Assembly (NCBI GenBank): GCA_011620265.1
Contig: WOZM01000068.1
Coordinates: 1 to 35,225, forward strand
Length of the DNA: 35,225 nt
Source of the DNA: Paracoccaceae bacterium
GTDB lineage: Bacteria > Pseudomonadota > Alphaproteobacteria > Rhodobacterales > Rhodobacteraceae
Direction of reading: 5' to 3'
Both the position numbers and the translations under genes were made by a program. The notes under the pieces are model-generated. The model saw only the letters and a list, made by a program, of their open reading frames with translations. It ran no database searches and was not told the DNA's origin. Each line of letters starts with the position of its first letter. Within the stretch, counting starts at the first letter, position 1. Of this stretch, positions 1 to 7,159 are shown piece by piece.

Positions 1-4
1 GCGC

Positions 5-691
5 TCAGGGCCGGCCGGCGCCGGTTCCGCGCCCCCCGGCCCTCAGCCGCTGGAAGCTCATCGAGAGATGGGCGCGCTGGATCAGCGCGGCGGCGTGGCG
101 GTCGCCGATGGCGAGGGCGGCGAGGACATCCTCGATCTCGCGCCGGAAGATCCCGGCCTCTTCGCGCAAGTCTAGGCGGGACGCGAAGACCGATTTCATC
201 CAGATCCGCGCGGTGCGGATATAGAGCCGCTCGGCGATCTCGCGCAGGGGCTCGTTCGCGGTGAGCCGGAGCCGGGCGAGGAAGAAATCCATGTTGAGCC
301 GGGCGAAGACGCGCGGGTCCGGCGTGTCGGTCAGCGCCCGCGCGCGGTCGGACAAAGCGCGGAATTCGGCCATCAGCGCGGCATCGGGCGGTTGCGGCGA
401 GAGGCGGCCGGCAAGCTCTGCCAGTTCGAGCCGAAGCTGGTAGGTCTGGGTCAGCTCCTCGATCTCGACGTCGGTGACGAAGGTGCCGACGCCGTGGACC
501 GACTGCACCAGCCCCTCGGCTTCGAGCCGGCCGAGGACGCGGCGGAGGGGGGTGCGGCTGACCCCGAATTCCGCCGCCAAGGCTTCCTCGGACAGTCGCG
601 TGCCGGGTGCGTAATCAAGAAGGCAGATGCGGTCGCGCAACTCGGCATGGAGCCGGTCGAAGCGGTCGCGGGCGGAGGGCGCGTCGCTCAT
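5..691 (-). CDS. FadR-subfamily GntR transcriptional regulator
   Basis: This encodes a 228-aa DNA-binding regulator. Residues about 5-70 form a winged helix-turn-helix of the GntR family, with the core EEALAAEFGVSRTPLRRVLGRLEAEGLV followed in the sequence by the wing VHGVGTFVT (shown here in two parts: EEALAAEFGVSRTPL, then RRVLGRLEAEGLV). Residues about 80-215 are an all-helical FCD-type effector domain. The FCD metal site looks incomplete: the usual Asn-x3-Phe-His is Asn-x3-Phe-Phe (LNMDFF), and the next conserved His is missing from REIEDVLAALAIGD. The effector may therefore bind without a metal. The ATG overlaps the stop of the upstream EamA gene (ATGA), so this is the last gene of the doeA-argE-eamA-gntR operon. 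By context it may control the ectoine island. It is not the MocR-type EnuR that normally does so. Family assignment is firm; target is inferred. Confidence 0.88.
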   Translation of the reverse strand: MSDAPSARDRFDRLHAELRDRICLLDYAPGTRLSEEALAAEFGVSRTPLRRVLGRLEAEGLVQSVHGVGTFVTDVEIEELTQTYQLRLELAELAGRLSPQPPDAALMAEFRALSDRARALTDTPDPRVFARLNMDFFLARLRLTANEPLREIAERLYIRTARIWMKSVFASRLDLREEAGIFRREIEDVLAALAIGDRHAAALIQRAHLSMSFQRLRAGGRGTGAGRP

Positions 692-1584
692 GCCGTCTGC
701 CTGTTGACGAGCCAGACCCCGGCGACCGAGAGCGCGAAGCCGAGCAGCGTGAAGGGCGTGATCGCCTCGCCGAGGATCGCCCAGGCGAGGAGGAGGGCGA
801 GCGGCGGGACGAGATACATGAGCGAGGAGATGCGCGTCGCGTCGCCGCGCTGGAGGAGCGCGATGTAAAGCCCGATGGAGACGATGGAATTCGCGATCAC
901 CAGATAGGCGATGGCGAGGATGAAATCGGGCGTCCAGTCGATCCGCATCGTTTCCGTGAGGTACGCGGCCGGCGCGAGGATCGCGAAGCCGACGAGGTAT
1001 TGCACCACGCCGCCGACGGCCGGGTCGGTCTTCATCCCGTGGGCCTTCTCGAAAAGCGTGGCGAGCGTGATGCCGAGAAGGGCGGCGAGCGCCAGAAAGG
1101 CCGCGCCCCAGGGGCTCGGCCCGAGGCTGTCGCCCGAGAGGATCACCGTCAGCACGCCGGAAAAGCCGAGGGCAAGGCCGAGCCACAGCAGCCTGCCGCC
1201 GCCCGGCCGGCCGGTGACGAGCGGCGAAAGCGCGGCGACGAGGATCGGTTGCAGCGCCATGACGATGGCGGTGGTGCCGGCGTTCATGCCGAGCTTCATC
1301 GCCTGATAGGCGAGGCCGAAATAGACGCACTGGATCAGGAATCCGGTGAGCGCCAGCGCCGCCCAGTGCCGCGCCGTCCCTGGCCAGCGCGCCGCGCGCC
1401 TGAGAAGGAAGGGCGCGAGCAGAAGTGCCGCCAGCCCGTAGCGCAGCGTCAGCATCGTCAAGGGTTCGGTATGCGGCAGGCCGAGCTTGGCGAAGCTGTA
1501 GCCGCCCGACCAGAAAAGCACGAAGACGAAGGGCGCGGCCCGCCAGAAGGTTCGCACGAGCGGGGTCTCGATCGCGCCCGCCAT
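688..1584 (-). CDS. EamA-domain (DMT superfamily) transporter
   Basis: This encodes a 298-aa inner-membrane protein with about ten predicted transmembrane helices, arranged as two EamA repeats of five helices (roughly residues 15-145 and 155-290). That is the normal length for the drug/metabolite transporter family. The ATG lies 4 nt after the stop of the ArgE-like gene and the stop overlaps the GntR start, so it is translationally linked to both. EamA proteins usually export amino acids or related metabolites, although some import. Its position inside an ectoine-degradation operon suggests a substrate such as ectoine, an acetylated diaminobutyrate or another pathway intermediate, but nothing in the sequence identifies it. 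DMT carriers are not part of the standard ehu/eut or ueh/eut gene sets, which makes its presence notable. Confidence 0.85.
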   Translation of the reverse strand: MAGAIETPLVRTFWRAAPFVFVLFWSGGYSFAKLGLPHTEPLTMLTLRYGLAALLLAPFLLRRAARWPGTARHWAALALTGFLIQCVYFGLAYQAMKLGMNAGTTAIVMALQPILVAALSPLVTGRPGGGRLLWLGLALGFSGVLTVILSGDSLGPSPWGAAFLALAALLGITLATLFEKAHGMKTDPAVGGVVQYLVGFAILAPAAYLTETMRIDWTPDFILAIAYLVIANSIVSIGLYIALLQRGDATRISSLMYLVPPLALLLAWAILGEAITPFTLLGFALSVAGVWLVNRQTA

Positions 1585-1588
1585 CGCC

Positions 1589-2752
1589 CTAGCCGAGCTT
1601 CGCCGTCAGCCGGTCGAGCATGCCGAGGCATTCCTCGATCTGGTCGAGTGCGACGTATTCGTCGGGCTTGTGCGCCTGCTCGATGGAGCCCGGCCCGCAG
1701 ACCACCACCGACATGCCGAGCCCCTGGAAGATCCCCGCCTCGGTCCCGAAGGGCACGGTACCGGCGCCTTTGGCGCCGGTCAGTTCCATCACGATGGCCC
1801 TGGCCTCGTTCGGCTCGGCCGGAACGAGGCCGTCGGTCTCGCCGATGACCTCGGTCACGATCCCGGCCTCGGGCGAGACGGCGCGCATCGCCGGCAGCAG
1901 CGTCTCGGCGCAGAAGCGCTGGAGGTCGTCCTTGACGAAATCGGCGTCGGAGCCCTGCACGGGCCGCATTTCCCAGTCGACCCGCGCCTTGCCGGGGATG
2001 ACGTTGTGGGCGACACCGCCGACGAGCGCGCCGGTATTGATCGTCGTCCAGGGCGGCTCGAACCGGCTGCCGGCGGGGGCGCGGTCCTTCAACCGGTCCT
2101 TGAGGTCGAGCAACCGCGCGACGTAGAGCACCGCGTATTCGACCGCGTTCACCCCCCGGTCGGGGCCGGAGCCGTGGCCTTCGAGCCCGGTGAAATGGGT
2201 GCTGTATTCGTAGCAGCCCTTGTGGCCCTCGATGATCCGCATCGAGGTCGGCTCGCCGATGATGGCGACGGCGGGGCGGATGCCTTGCGCGCGAAGCACC
2301 CCGGCCAGCGCCCTGGCGCCGAGGCAACCGGTTTCCTCGTCATGGGTAAAGGCGAAATGCAGGGGCCGCTTTGTGGCACGGGCGGCGAAGAGGGGCGCCA
2401 GCGCCACGGTTGCGGCGATGAAGCCCTTCATGTCGCAACTGCCGCGGCCATAGAGCCGCCCGTCGCGTTCGACCATCTCGAAGGGGTCGGTGGTCCAGTC
2501 CTGATCGGTGACCGGCACCACGTCGGAATGGCCCGAAAGAAGGATGCCGCCATCGCCCTCCGGCCCGAGCGTGGCGAAGAGGTTGGCCTTCTCGCCGCTC
2601 GCGTCGGGGTGGATCTCGACCCGCGCGCCCGCCGCTTCCAGCCGCTCGGCGAGGAAGGCGATCATCGCGAGGTTGCTGTCGGTCGAGACCGTCGGAAACG
2701 CGATGAGGTCGCGCAGGAGCGCCTTGGTGTCGTCGAGCGCGTGCATCGTCAC
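1589..2752 (-). CDS. ArgE-like M20 deacetylase, probable N-alpha-acetyl-diaminobutyrate deacetylase of ectoine catabolism
   Basis: This encodes a 387-aa zinc-dependent M20 amidohydrolase of the ArgE (acetylornithine deacetylase) branch. Visible motifs are SGHSDVVPV (metal His75, catalytic Asp77), LYGRGSCDMKG (bridging Asp107), THDEETG (general base Glu139 and ligand Glu140), IGEPT (ligand Glu167) and IEQAHKPDEY near the C-terminus (ligand His361). The start is a GTG that forms GTGA with the stop of the ectoine hydrolase gene; an in-frame ATG two codons later is equally possible. N-acetylornithine differs from N-alpha-acetyl-2,4-diaminobutyrate by one methylene, so an ArgE-type enzyme is chemically well suited to the second step of ectoine breakdown. 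That step is normally done by the unrelated EutE/DoeB. I recall M20 proteins being annotated as DoeB2 in such clusters but cannot check. True arginine biosynthesis is the alternative and is less likely here. Confidence 0.85.
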   Translation of the reverse strand: MTMHALDDTKALLRDLIAFPTVSTDSNLAMIAFLAERLEAAGARVEIHPDASGEKANLFATLGPEGDGGILLSGHSDVVPVTDQDWTTDPFEMVERDGRLYGRGSCDMKGFIAATVALAPLFAARATKRPLHFAFTHDEETGCLGARALAGVLRAQGIRPAVAIIGEPTSMRIIEGHKGCYEYSTHFTGLEGHGSGPDRGVNAVEYAVLYVARLLDLKDRLKDRAPAGSRFEPPWTTINTGALVGGVAHNVIPGKARVDWEMRPVQGSDADFVKDDLQRFCAETLLPAMRAVSPEAGIVTEVIGETDGLVPAEPNEARAIVMELTGAKGAGTVPFGTEAGIFQGLGMSVVVCGPGSIEQAHKPDEYVALDQIEECLGMLDRLTAKLG

Positions 2753-3933
2753 GGCTTCACGAAAAGCTTGCGCTCTATGGTGCAGAACGCCTGCGCCGGG
2801 CCGGTCTCGGTGATGAGGATCGTCTCGGTCGTCTCGAGTCCCCAGCTTTCCATCCAGAGCGCCGGCATGAAATGAAAGACCATGCCGGGTTCGAGCACGG
2901 TGTCGTCCTCGGTCCGGATCGAGGCGGTGCGCTCGCCCCAGTCGGGCGGGTAGGAGAGGCCGACCGGATAGCCCATGCGGCCTTCGCGCTTGATGCCGTA
3001 TTTCTTCAGGACCCCGAGGAAGGCATTGGCGATGTCAGAGGTCCGGTTGCCGGCGCGGGCGGCGTCCAGCCCGGCCTCGATCCCCTCGATCTGGGCCTTT
3101 TCGGCCTCGCGCATCTCGGCCGGGGGGGTGCCGAGATAGACGGTGCGGCAGAGGGGCGCGTGGTAGCGGCGGTAGCAGCCGGACAGTTCGAAGAACGTGG
3201 CCTCGCCGGCGCGCATGGGGTCGCCGTTCCAGGTGAGGTGCGCGGCGGTCGCGTCGAGCCCCGAAGGCGTCAGCGGCACGATGGCCGGGTAGTCGCCCCA
3301 GAGATCGTCGACGCCGGTGATCGCGGCGTGGTAGATCTCGGCCACGAGGTCGTTCTTGCGCAGGCCCGGTTCGGCCTTCTCGATGGCGGTGCGGACCACC
3401 TTTTCGGAGATCTTCGCGGCGTTGCGGATGAAGGCGATCTCCTCGCCGGATTTCACCAGCCGCTGCCAGTTCACCAGCGCGGTCGCGTCGGCGAGGCGGG
3501 CGTCGGGAAGCTCGGTCTTCAGGACCTCATGCGCCTTGGCGGAGTAGTAGTAGTTCTCCATCTCCACCCCGATCCGGGCCTTGGCGAGGCCGAGCCGGCG
3601 AAGATGGCCGGCGAGGTCCTGCATCGGGTGGCGGACCGTGGATTGCACATAGTTGTCGGCGTAGCCGTGGATCGAGTCCGCGCCCATCCAGCAGGTGCGG
3701 CCCGCGCCGATGCTGTCCATGTAGCGCCCCCACCAGACCGGCTCGCCCTCCATCGTCAGGATCACGCCCTGATGGACGTAGAAGGACCAGCCGTCATAGC
3801 CGGTGAGCCAGGCCTGGTTCGAGGGATCGGTGACGAAGATCGCGTCGAGCCCGGCCTTGTCCATCGCCGCGCGGGTCCTGGCGATGCGGCGGGTATATTC
3901 GGGGGCACTGAAGGGGGCGTTCTGCAATCCCAT
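2749..3933 (-). CDS. doeA: Ectoine hydrolase (M24 creatinase-like)
   Basis: This encodes a 394-aa cytoplasmic enzyme of the M24 pita-bread fold, also called EutD. It opens the ectoine ring to N-acetyl-2,4-diaminobutyrate. Residues about 10-150 are the creatinase N-terminal domain and about 160-394 the catalytic domain. Length and order match DoeA/EutD. Where metal-dependent M24 peptidases have two aspartates, this protein reads FELSGCYRRYHAPLCRT (248-264), so the dinuclear metal site is absent, as expected for creatinase-like hydrolases. The chosen ATG at 3933 gives MGLQNAPF and the family length; longer readings would run into the divergent promoter. It is the first gene of the minus-strand operon and overlaps the ArgE-like gene by 4 nt. 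It is read divergently from ehuB across a 190-bp regulatory region. The ehu genes opposite make the assignment strong. Confidence 0.93.
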   Translation of the reverse strand: MGLQNAPFSAPEYTRRIARTRAAMDKAGLDAIFVTDPSNQAWLTGYDGWSFYVHQGVILTMEGEPVWWGRYMDSIGAGRTCWMGADSIHGYADNYVQSTVRHPMQDLAGHLRRLGLAKARIGVEMENYYYSAKAHEVLKTELPDARLADATALVNWQRLVKSGEEIAFIRNAAKISEKVVRTAIEKAEPGLRKNDLVAEIYHAAITGVDDLWGDYPAIVPLTPSGLDATAAHLTWNGDPMRAGEATFFELSGCYRRYHAPLCRTVYLGTPPAEMREAEKAQIEGIEAGLDAARAGNRTSDIANAFLGVLKKYGIKREGRMGYPVGLSYPPDWGERTASIRTEDDTVLEPGMVFHFMPALWMESWGLETTETILITETGPAQAFCTIERKLFVKP

Positions 3934-4123
3934 CGGGAATCTCCACAGAAGTCTGACTTGTGCACAACGATACGAGGCGGCATGGGGGCGCGCAACATTA
4001 TTGTGGATGTTTGCGCTGCTGTTTGCTATAGTTTTGCGGCGCCCTGCAGAGGGTTTTGGGCTGCGATGTACACAACCGCGCCTACAGTCTGAGATCGAGG
4101 CGCCATAAACAGGGGGAATCCAA
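3934..4123. promoter_or_regulatory. Divergent promoter region doeA / ehuB with candidate operators
   Basis: This 190-bp stretch separates the two arms of the ectoine island and is much richer in A+T than its surroundings. It holds a perfect 10-bp palindrome TTGTGCACAA at 3958-3967 and a related element ATGTACACAA at 4066-4075 (8 of 10 identical), about 108 bp apart. Between them is an inverted repeat AACAT-N8-ATGTT (3994-3998 and 4007-4011). A -10-like TATAGT on the plus strand lies at 4027-4032, with no convincing -35 at standard spacing. The plus-strand ribosome site AGGGGGAA (4111-4118) precedes the ehuB ATG. The paired palindromes are plausible operators for the GntR or AsnC regulator of the island; that is inference. 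Confidence 0.5.
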
Positions 4124-4960
4124 ATGAGATGGACTGTTCTGAATGCGGTTCTGGCGGCGGTGAGCCTGTCTGCGACGGCGGCCTTAGCCGGCCCGCTCGA
4201 GGACCGCATCGCTGCGGGCGAGAGCATCCGCATCGGTTTCGCCAATGAAATCCCGTTCGCCTATCCGGGGCCGGACGGCAGCCCGAAGGGCTTCGTCAAT
4301 GCAGAGGTGCTGGGCGTGCTGGCCAAGATGGGCTATGACAATATCGAGCCGGTCCAGACCGACTGGGGCGGGCTGATCCCGGGCCTTCAGGCCGGCCGCT
4401 TCGACATCATCACCGGCGGCATGAACATCCTCAAGTCGCGCTGCGAGAACATCGCCTTTTCCGAGCCGATGGCGAAGATCGGCGACGCCTTCATCGTCGC
4501 CGCCGGCAATCCCAAGGGGATCGAGACCTACGCGGACATCAAGGATAAGGGCGCCGTGATGGCGACCGGTGCCGGCTACTCCAACATCGAGGCGGCCAAG
4601 GCGGCAGGTGTGCCCGAGGGCAACATCATGCAGGTGCCGGGGCCGACCGAGATCCTGGCAGCGGTCAAGGCGGGCCGTGCCGATGCGGGGGCGGGCACCT
4701 ATTTCACCATGAAGCAGCTTGCCGAGAGTTCCGGGGGCGCGGTCGCGGTGACCGACCCGAACGCGCTGCCGGAAGAAACGATGAACTGGGCGGGCATCGG
4801 CTTCCGCAGCGAGGACCAGGACTTCCTCGACAAGTTCAACGCGGCGCAGAAGGACTATCTCGGGACGCCGGAGATGCTCGCGTCGGTCGAGGAATATGGC
4901 TACGACGAGGCGACCCTGCCGGGCGACAAGACCACCGAATGGGTCTGCGCGAATCGCTGA
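4124..4960 (+). CDS. ehuB: Ectoine/hydroxyectoine ABC transporter substrate-binding protein
   Basis: This encodes a 278-aa periplasmic binding protein of the SBP_bac_3 (polar amino acid) family. A Sec signal peptide spans about residues 1-22 (hydrophobic core, then TAALA-GP cleavage site). The mature protein opens with RIGFANEIPFAYPGPDG, typical of EhuB, where aromatic residues around the pocket hold the ectoine ring. Later landmarks are DWGGLIPGLQAGRFDIITGGM and the second-lobe MATGAGYSN. A strong ribosome site AGGGGGAA lies 5 nt upstream. It is the first gene of ehuBCDA, separated from ehuC by a stem-loop that probably gives extra binding protein relative to permease. The family is certain. 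Ectoine specificity rests on the sequence style and on the surrounding eut/doe genes. Confidence 0.93.
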   Translation: MRWTVLNAVLAAVSLSATAALAGPLEDRIAAGESIRIGFANEIPFAYPGPDGSPKGFVNAEVLGVLAKMGYDNIEPVQTDWGGLIPGLQAGRFDIITGGMNILKSRCENIAFSEPMAKIGDAFIVAAGNPKGIETYADIKDKGAVMATGAGYSNIEAAKAAGVPEGNIMQVPGPTEILAAVKAGRADAGAGTYFTMKQLAESSGGAVAVTDPNALPEETMNWAGIGFRSEDQDFLDKFNAAQKDYLGTPEMLASVEEYGYDEATLPGDKTTEWVCANR

Positions 4961-4966
4961 TCGCCT

Positions 4967-4994
4967 GAGGGGCGGCGGCGCCGCCCCTCGTTTT
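4967..4994 (+). terminator. Intercistronic stem-loop with T-run between ehuB and ehuC (partial terminator)
   Basis: A perfect 10-bp G+C stem (GAGGGGCGGC at 4967-4976 with GCCGCCCCTC at 4980-4989) and a 3-nt loop are followed by GTTTT. It lies just after the ehuB stop and 18 nt before ehuC. Such structures after a binding-protein gene commonly cause partial termination or protect the upstream message from 3' exonucleases, raising the ratio of binding protein to membrane subunits. Confidence 0.65.
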
Positions 4995-5011
4995 CCCGAC
5001 GGGGGCGGCGG

Positions 5012-5677
5012 ATGCCAATCTGGGACTTCCTCGAAATCTACGGCGCCCGCCTTGCCAGCGGCACCCTCGTCACCTGCGCGCAATTCGTGCTCGCGGCGGT
5101 CATCGCCATCGTGGTCGCGCTGCTTGCCGGGTTGGGCAAGCTTTCGAAGAACGCCGTGATCCGCGGCGTGTCGACCGTCTATATCGAGGCCTTCCGCGGC
5201 ACCTCGCTTCTGGTCCAGCTATACTGGATCTTCTTCGTCCTGCCCCTGTTCGGGCTGACCTTGCCGAAATTCGTTGCCGGATTCGTCTCGGTCGGCCTGA
5301 ATGTCGGCTCCTACGGCGCCGAACTGGTCCGGGGCGCGATCCAGTCGGTGCCGAAGGGCCAGTGGGAGGCGGCCTATGCGCTGTCGATGTCGCCGGCGAG
5401 GCGCATGCGCCGCATCATCCTGCCGCAGGCGCTGGCGCTCATGCTGCCGCCCTGGGGCAATCTCCTGATCGAGCTTCTCAAGGGCACCGCGCTTGTAGCC
5501 CTGATCTCGGTCACCGACCTGATGTTCCAGGCCAAGCAGATCAATGCCTCGACCTTCCTTTCGGCGGAGGCGTTCGGGAGCGCGCTCGTCATCTACTACA
5601 TCCTCGCCCGGTTCCTGATCACGCCGTTCATGCGCTGGATGGAGCGGGTCATTGCGCGGAGGCTTGGCCGGGCATGA
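5012..5677 (+). CDS. ehuC: Ectoine/hydroxyectoine ABC transporter permease EhuC
   Basis: This encodes a 221-aa inner-membrane permease of the HisM family with about five transmembrane helices. The amino-acid permease signature YIEAFRGTSLLVQLYW lies at about residues 56-71. The EAA loop, which docks on the ATPase, is EAAYALSMSPARRMRRIILPQA (about 119-140; two parts EAAYALSMSPARR and MRRIILPQA). It pairs with EhuD to form the heterodimeric channel. Its stop overlaps the ehuD start (ATGA), implying coupled translation in equal amounts. Length is normal for the family. Order ehuB-C-D-A is as in rhizobial ectoine uptake operons. Confidence 0.93.
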   Translation: MPIWDFLEIYGARLASGTLVTCAQFVLAAVIAIVVALLAGLGKLSKNAVIRGVSTVYIEAFRGTSLLVQLYWIFFVLPLFGLTLPKFVAGFVSVGLNVGSYGAELVRGAIQSVPKGQWEAAYALSMSPARRMRRIILPQALALMLPPWGNLLIELLKGTALVALISVTDLMFQAKQINASTFLSAEAFGSALVIYYILARFLITPFMRWMERVIARRLGRA

Positions 5678-6342
5678 GCTTCAACTGGCGCTGGGACTTC
5701 ACCTGGGAAATCCTGCCGCGGCTCCTCTTGGCCACGCTCAACACGCTGATCGCCGCGGGGGCGGGCTATGCGATCGCGCTGGTGCTGGGCCTGATCCTCG
5801 CGCTGGCGCAGCGCACCGGGTGGCGGCCGATCACGGTCGCGGTGCGGGAATTCGTCGAGTTCATCCGCTCCACGCCGCTCGTGCTGCAGATATTCTTCGT
5901 CTTCTATGTCGGGCCGCAGTTCGGAATCCGCCTTTCGCCCTGGACCTCGGGGATGATCGCGATCGGGCTGCACTACTCGGCCTATCTGTCGGAAGTCTAT
6001 CGCGCCGGGATCGACGCCGTGCCGCGCGGCCAGTGGGAGGCGTGCCGGGCGCTCAACATGTCGACCCGCGACACCTATGTCCGCATCGTCATTCCCCAGG
6101 CCCTGCCCCCCTCCATCGCGGGAATGGGCAACTATCTCGTCGGCATCTTCAAGGACACGCCGATGCTGTCGGTCATCGGGGTTGCGGAGCTGATGCATAC
6201 CGCCAATGCGATCGGTTCGGAGAGCTACCGCTTCCTCGAGCCCTTCACCCTGGTCGGCCTGATCTACCTCGCCATCTCTCTGCCCACGGCCGGGCTGATC
6301 CGGCTGTTCGAGGGCTGGGTGCGGCGCAAGTTGGGAATGTGA
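5674..6342 (+). CDS. ehuD: Ectoine/hydroxyectoine ABC transporter permease EhuD
   Basis: This encodes a 222-aa inner-membrane permease of the HisM/HisQ family, partner of EhuC. It has about five transmembrane helices, the signature FVEFIRSTPLVLQIFFVFY (about residues 64-82) and the ATPase-docking EAA loop GQWEACRALNMSTRDTYVRI (about 117-136). The ATG overlaps the ehuC stop by 4 nt and defines the start; the N-terminus MSFNWRWDFTWEILPRLL is typical of this subunit. The stop is 3 nt before the ehuA ATG. The protein is complete, with no unusual residues. Confidence 0.93.
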   Translation: MSFNWRWDFTWEILPRLLLATLNTLIAAGAGYAIALVLGLILALAQRTGWRPITVAVREFVEFIRSTPLVLQIFFVFYVGPQFGIRLSPWTSGMIAIGLHYSAYLSEVYRAGIDAVPRGQWEACRALNMSTRDTYVRIVIPQALPPSIAGMGNYLVGIFKDTPMLSVIGVAELMHTANAIGSESYRFLEPFTLVGLIYLAISLPTAGLIRLFEGWVRRKLGM

Positions 6343-6345
6343 GTC

Positions 6346-7158
6346 ATGGACATGTCTGCCTATCCGCTGGAACTGCCCGAGGGCGACCGCCCGATGGTCA
6401 GGTTCATGAACGTCACCAAGCGCTACGGCAATCTCGTGGTGCTCGACAAACTCAACCTCGACGTGACCGAGGGCGAGATGGTGACGATCATCGGCCCGTC
6501 GGGTTCGGGCAAGACCACTGTCCTTCGGATGCTGATGACGCTCGAGACGATCAATGGCGGTGTGATCTATGTTGATGGCAAGCCCTTGACGCATATGGCC
6601 AGGGATGGCGTGCTGGTCGCCGCCGACGAAAGGCACCTGCGCAAGATGCGCGCCTCGATCGGGATGTGCTTCCAGCATTTCAATCTCTTCCCGCACATGA
6701 CCGCCCTGCAGAACTGCATGGAGGGGCCGGTGCAGGTGCTCGGCCTCTCGCGGCAGGAGGCGCGGGAGCGGTCGGAGGAATTGCTGACCCTCGTCGGCAT
6801 GATCGACAAGAAGGACCAGCACCCGTCGCGCCTGTCCGGCGGACAGCAGCAGCGGGTCGCGATCGCCCGCGCGCTCGCCATGCGGCCGAAAGTGATGCTG
6901 TTCGACGAGGTCACGTCCGCGCTCGACCCCGAGGTGATCGGCGAGGTGACCAATGTCATCCGCAAGCTCGTCAGCGAGCACAACCTGACGATGCTCATGG
7001 TCACCCACCAGATGGGCTTCGCGCGCGACATCTCGGACCGGGTCTGCTTCTTCTATGCCGGCAAGATCGAGGAGCAGGGTCCGCCCGACGAGCTTTTCGA
7101 CAATCCGCAGCGCGAGCGGACGAAGCAGTTCCTTTCGGCGGTGAAGGAAGCCGATTGA
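6346..7158 (+). CDS. ehuA: Ectoine/hydroxyectoine ABC transporter ATP-binding protein
   Basis: This encodes a 270-aa cytoplasmic ABC ATPase of the polar amino acid class that powers EhuCD. Motifs in order are Walker A GPSGSGKTT (50-58), Q-loop CFQHFNLFPHMT (108-119), signature LSGGQQQR (163-170), Walker B VMLFDEVTS (183-191) and switch His221 in VTHQ. An extra stretch of about 20 residues between the Walker A helix and the Q-loop (around 81-100, ARDGVLVAADERHLRKMR) resembles the EhuA subfamily. The start is 3 nt after ehuD. The stop is one base before the eutB ATG, so transport and catabolism genes form one transcription unit. Confidence 0.93.
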   Translation: MDMSAYPLELPEGDRPMVRFMNVTKRYGNLVVLDKLNLDVTEGEMVTIIGPSGSGKTTVLRMLMTLETINGGVIYVDGKPLTHMARDGVLVAADERHLRKMRASIGMCFQHFNLFPHMTALQNCMEGPVQVLGLSRQEARERSEELLTLVGMIDKKDQHPSRLSGGQQQRVAIARALAMRPKVMLFDEVTSALDPEVIGEVTNVIRKLVSEHNLTMLMVTHQMGFARDISDRVCFFYAGKIEEQGPPDELFDNPQRERTKQFLSAVKEAD

Positions 7159-7159
7159 G

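Noticed and set aside
3958-3966. TTGTGCACA as a DnaA box near the ectoine promoter
   Set aside because: It differs from TTATCCACA at two core positions and is better explained as half of a symmetric palindrome.
3934-4245. N-terminal extension of the ectoine hydrolase
   Set aside because: The extension would cross the A+T-rich divergent promoter and the ehuB start, and it adds residues unlike the family. The ATG at 3933 fits the normal length.
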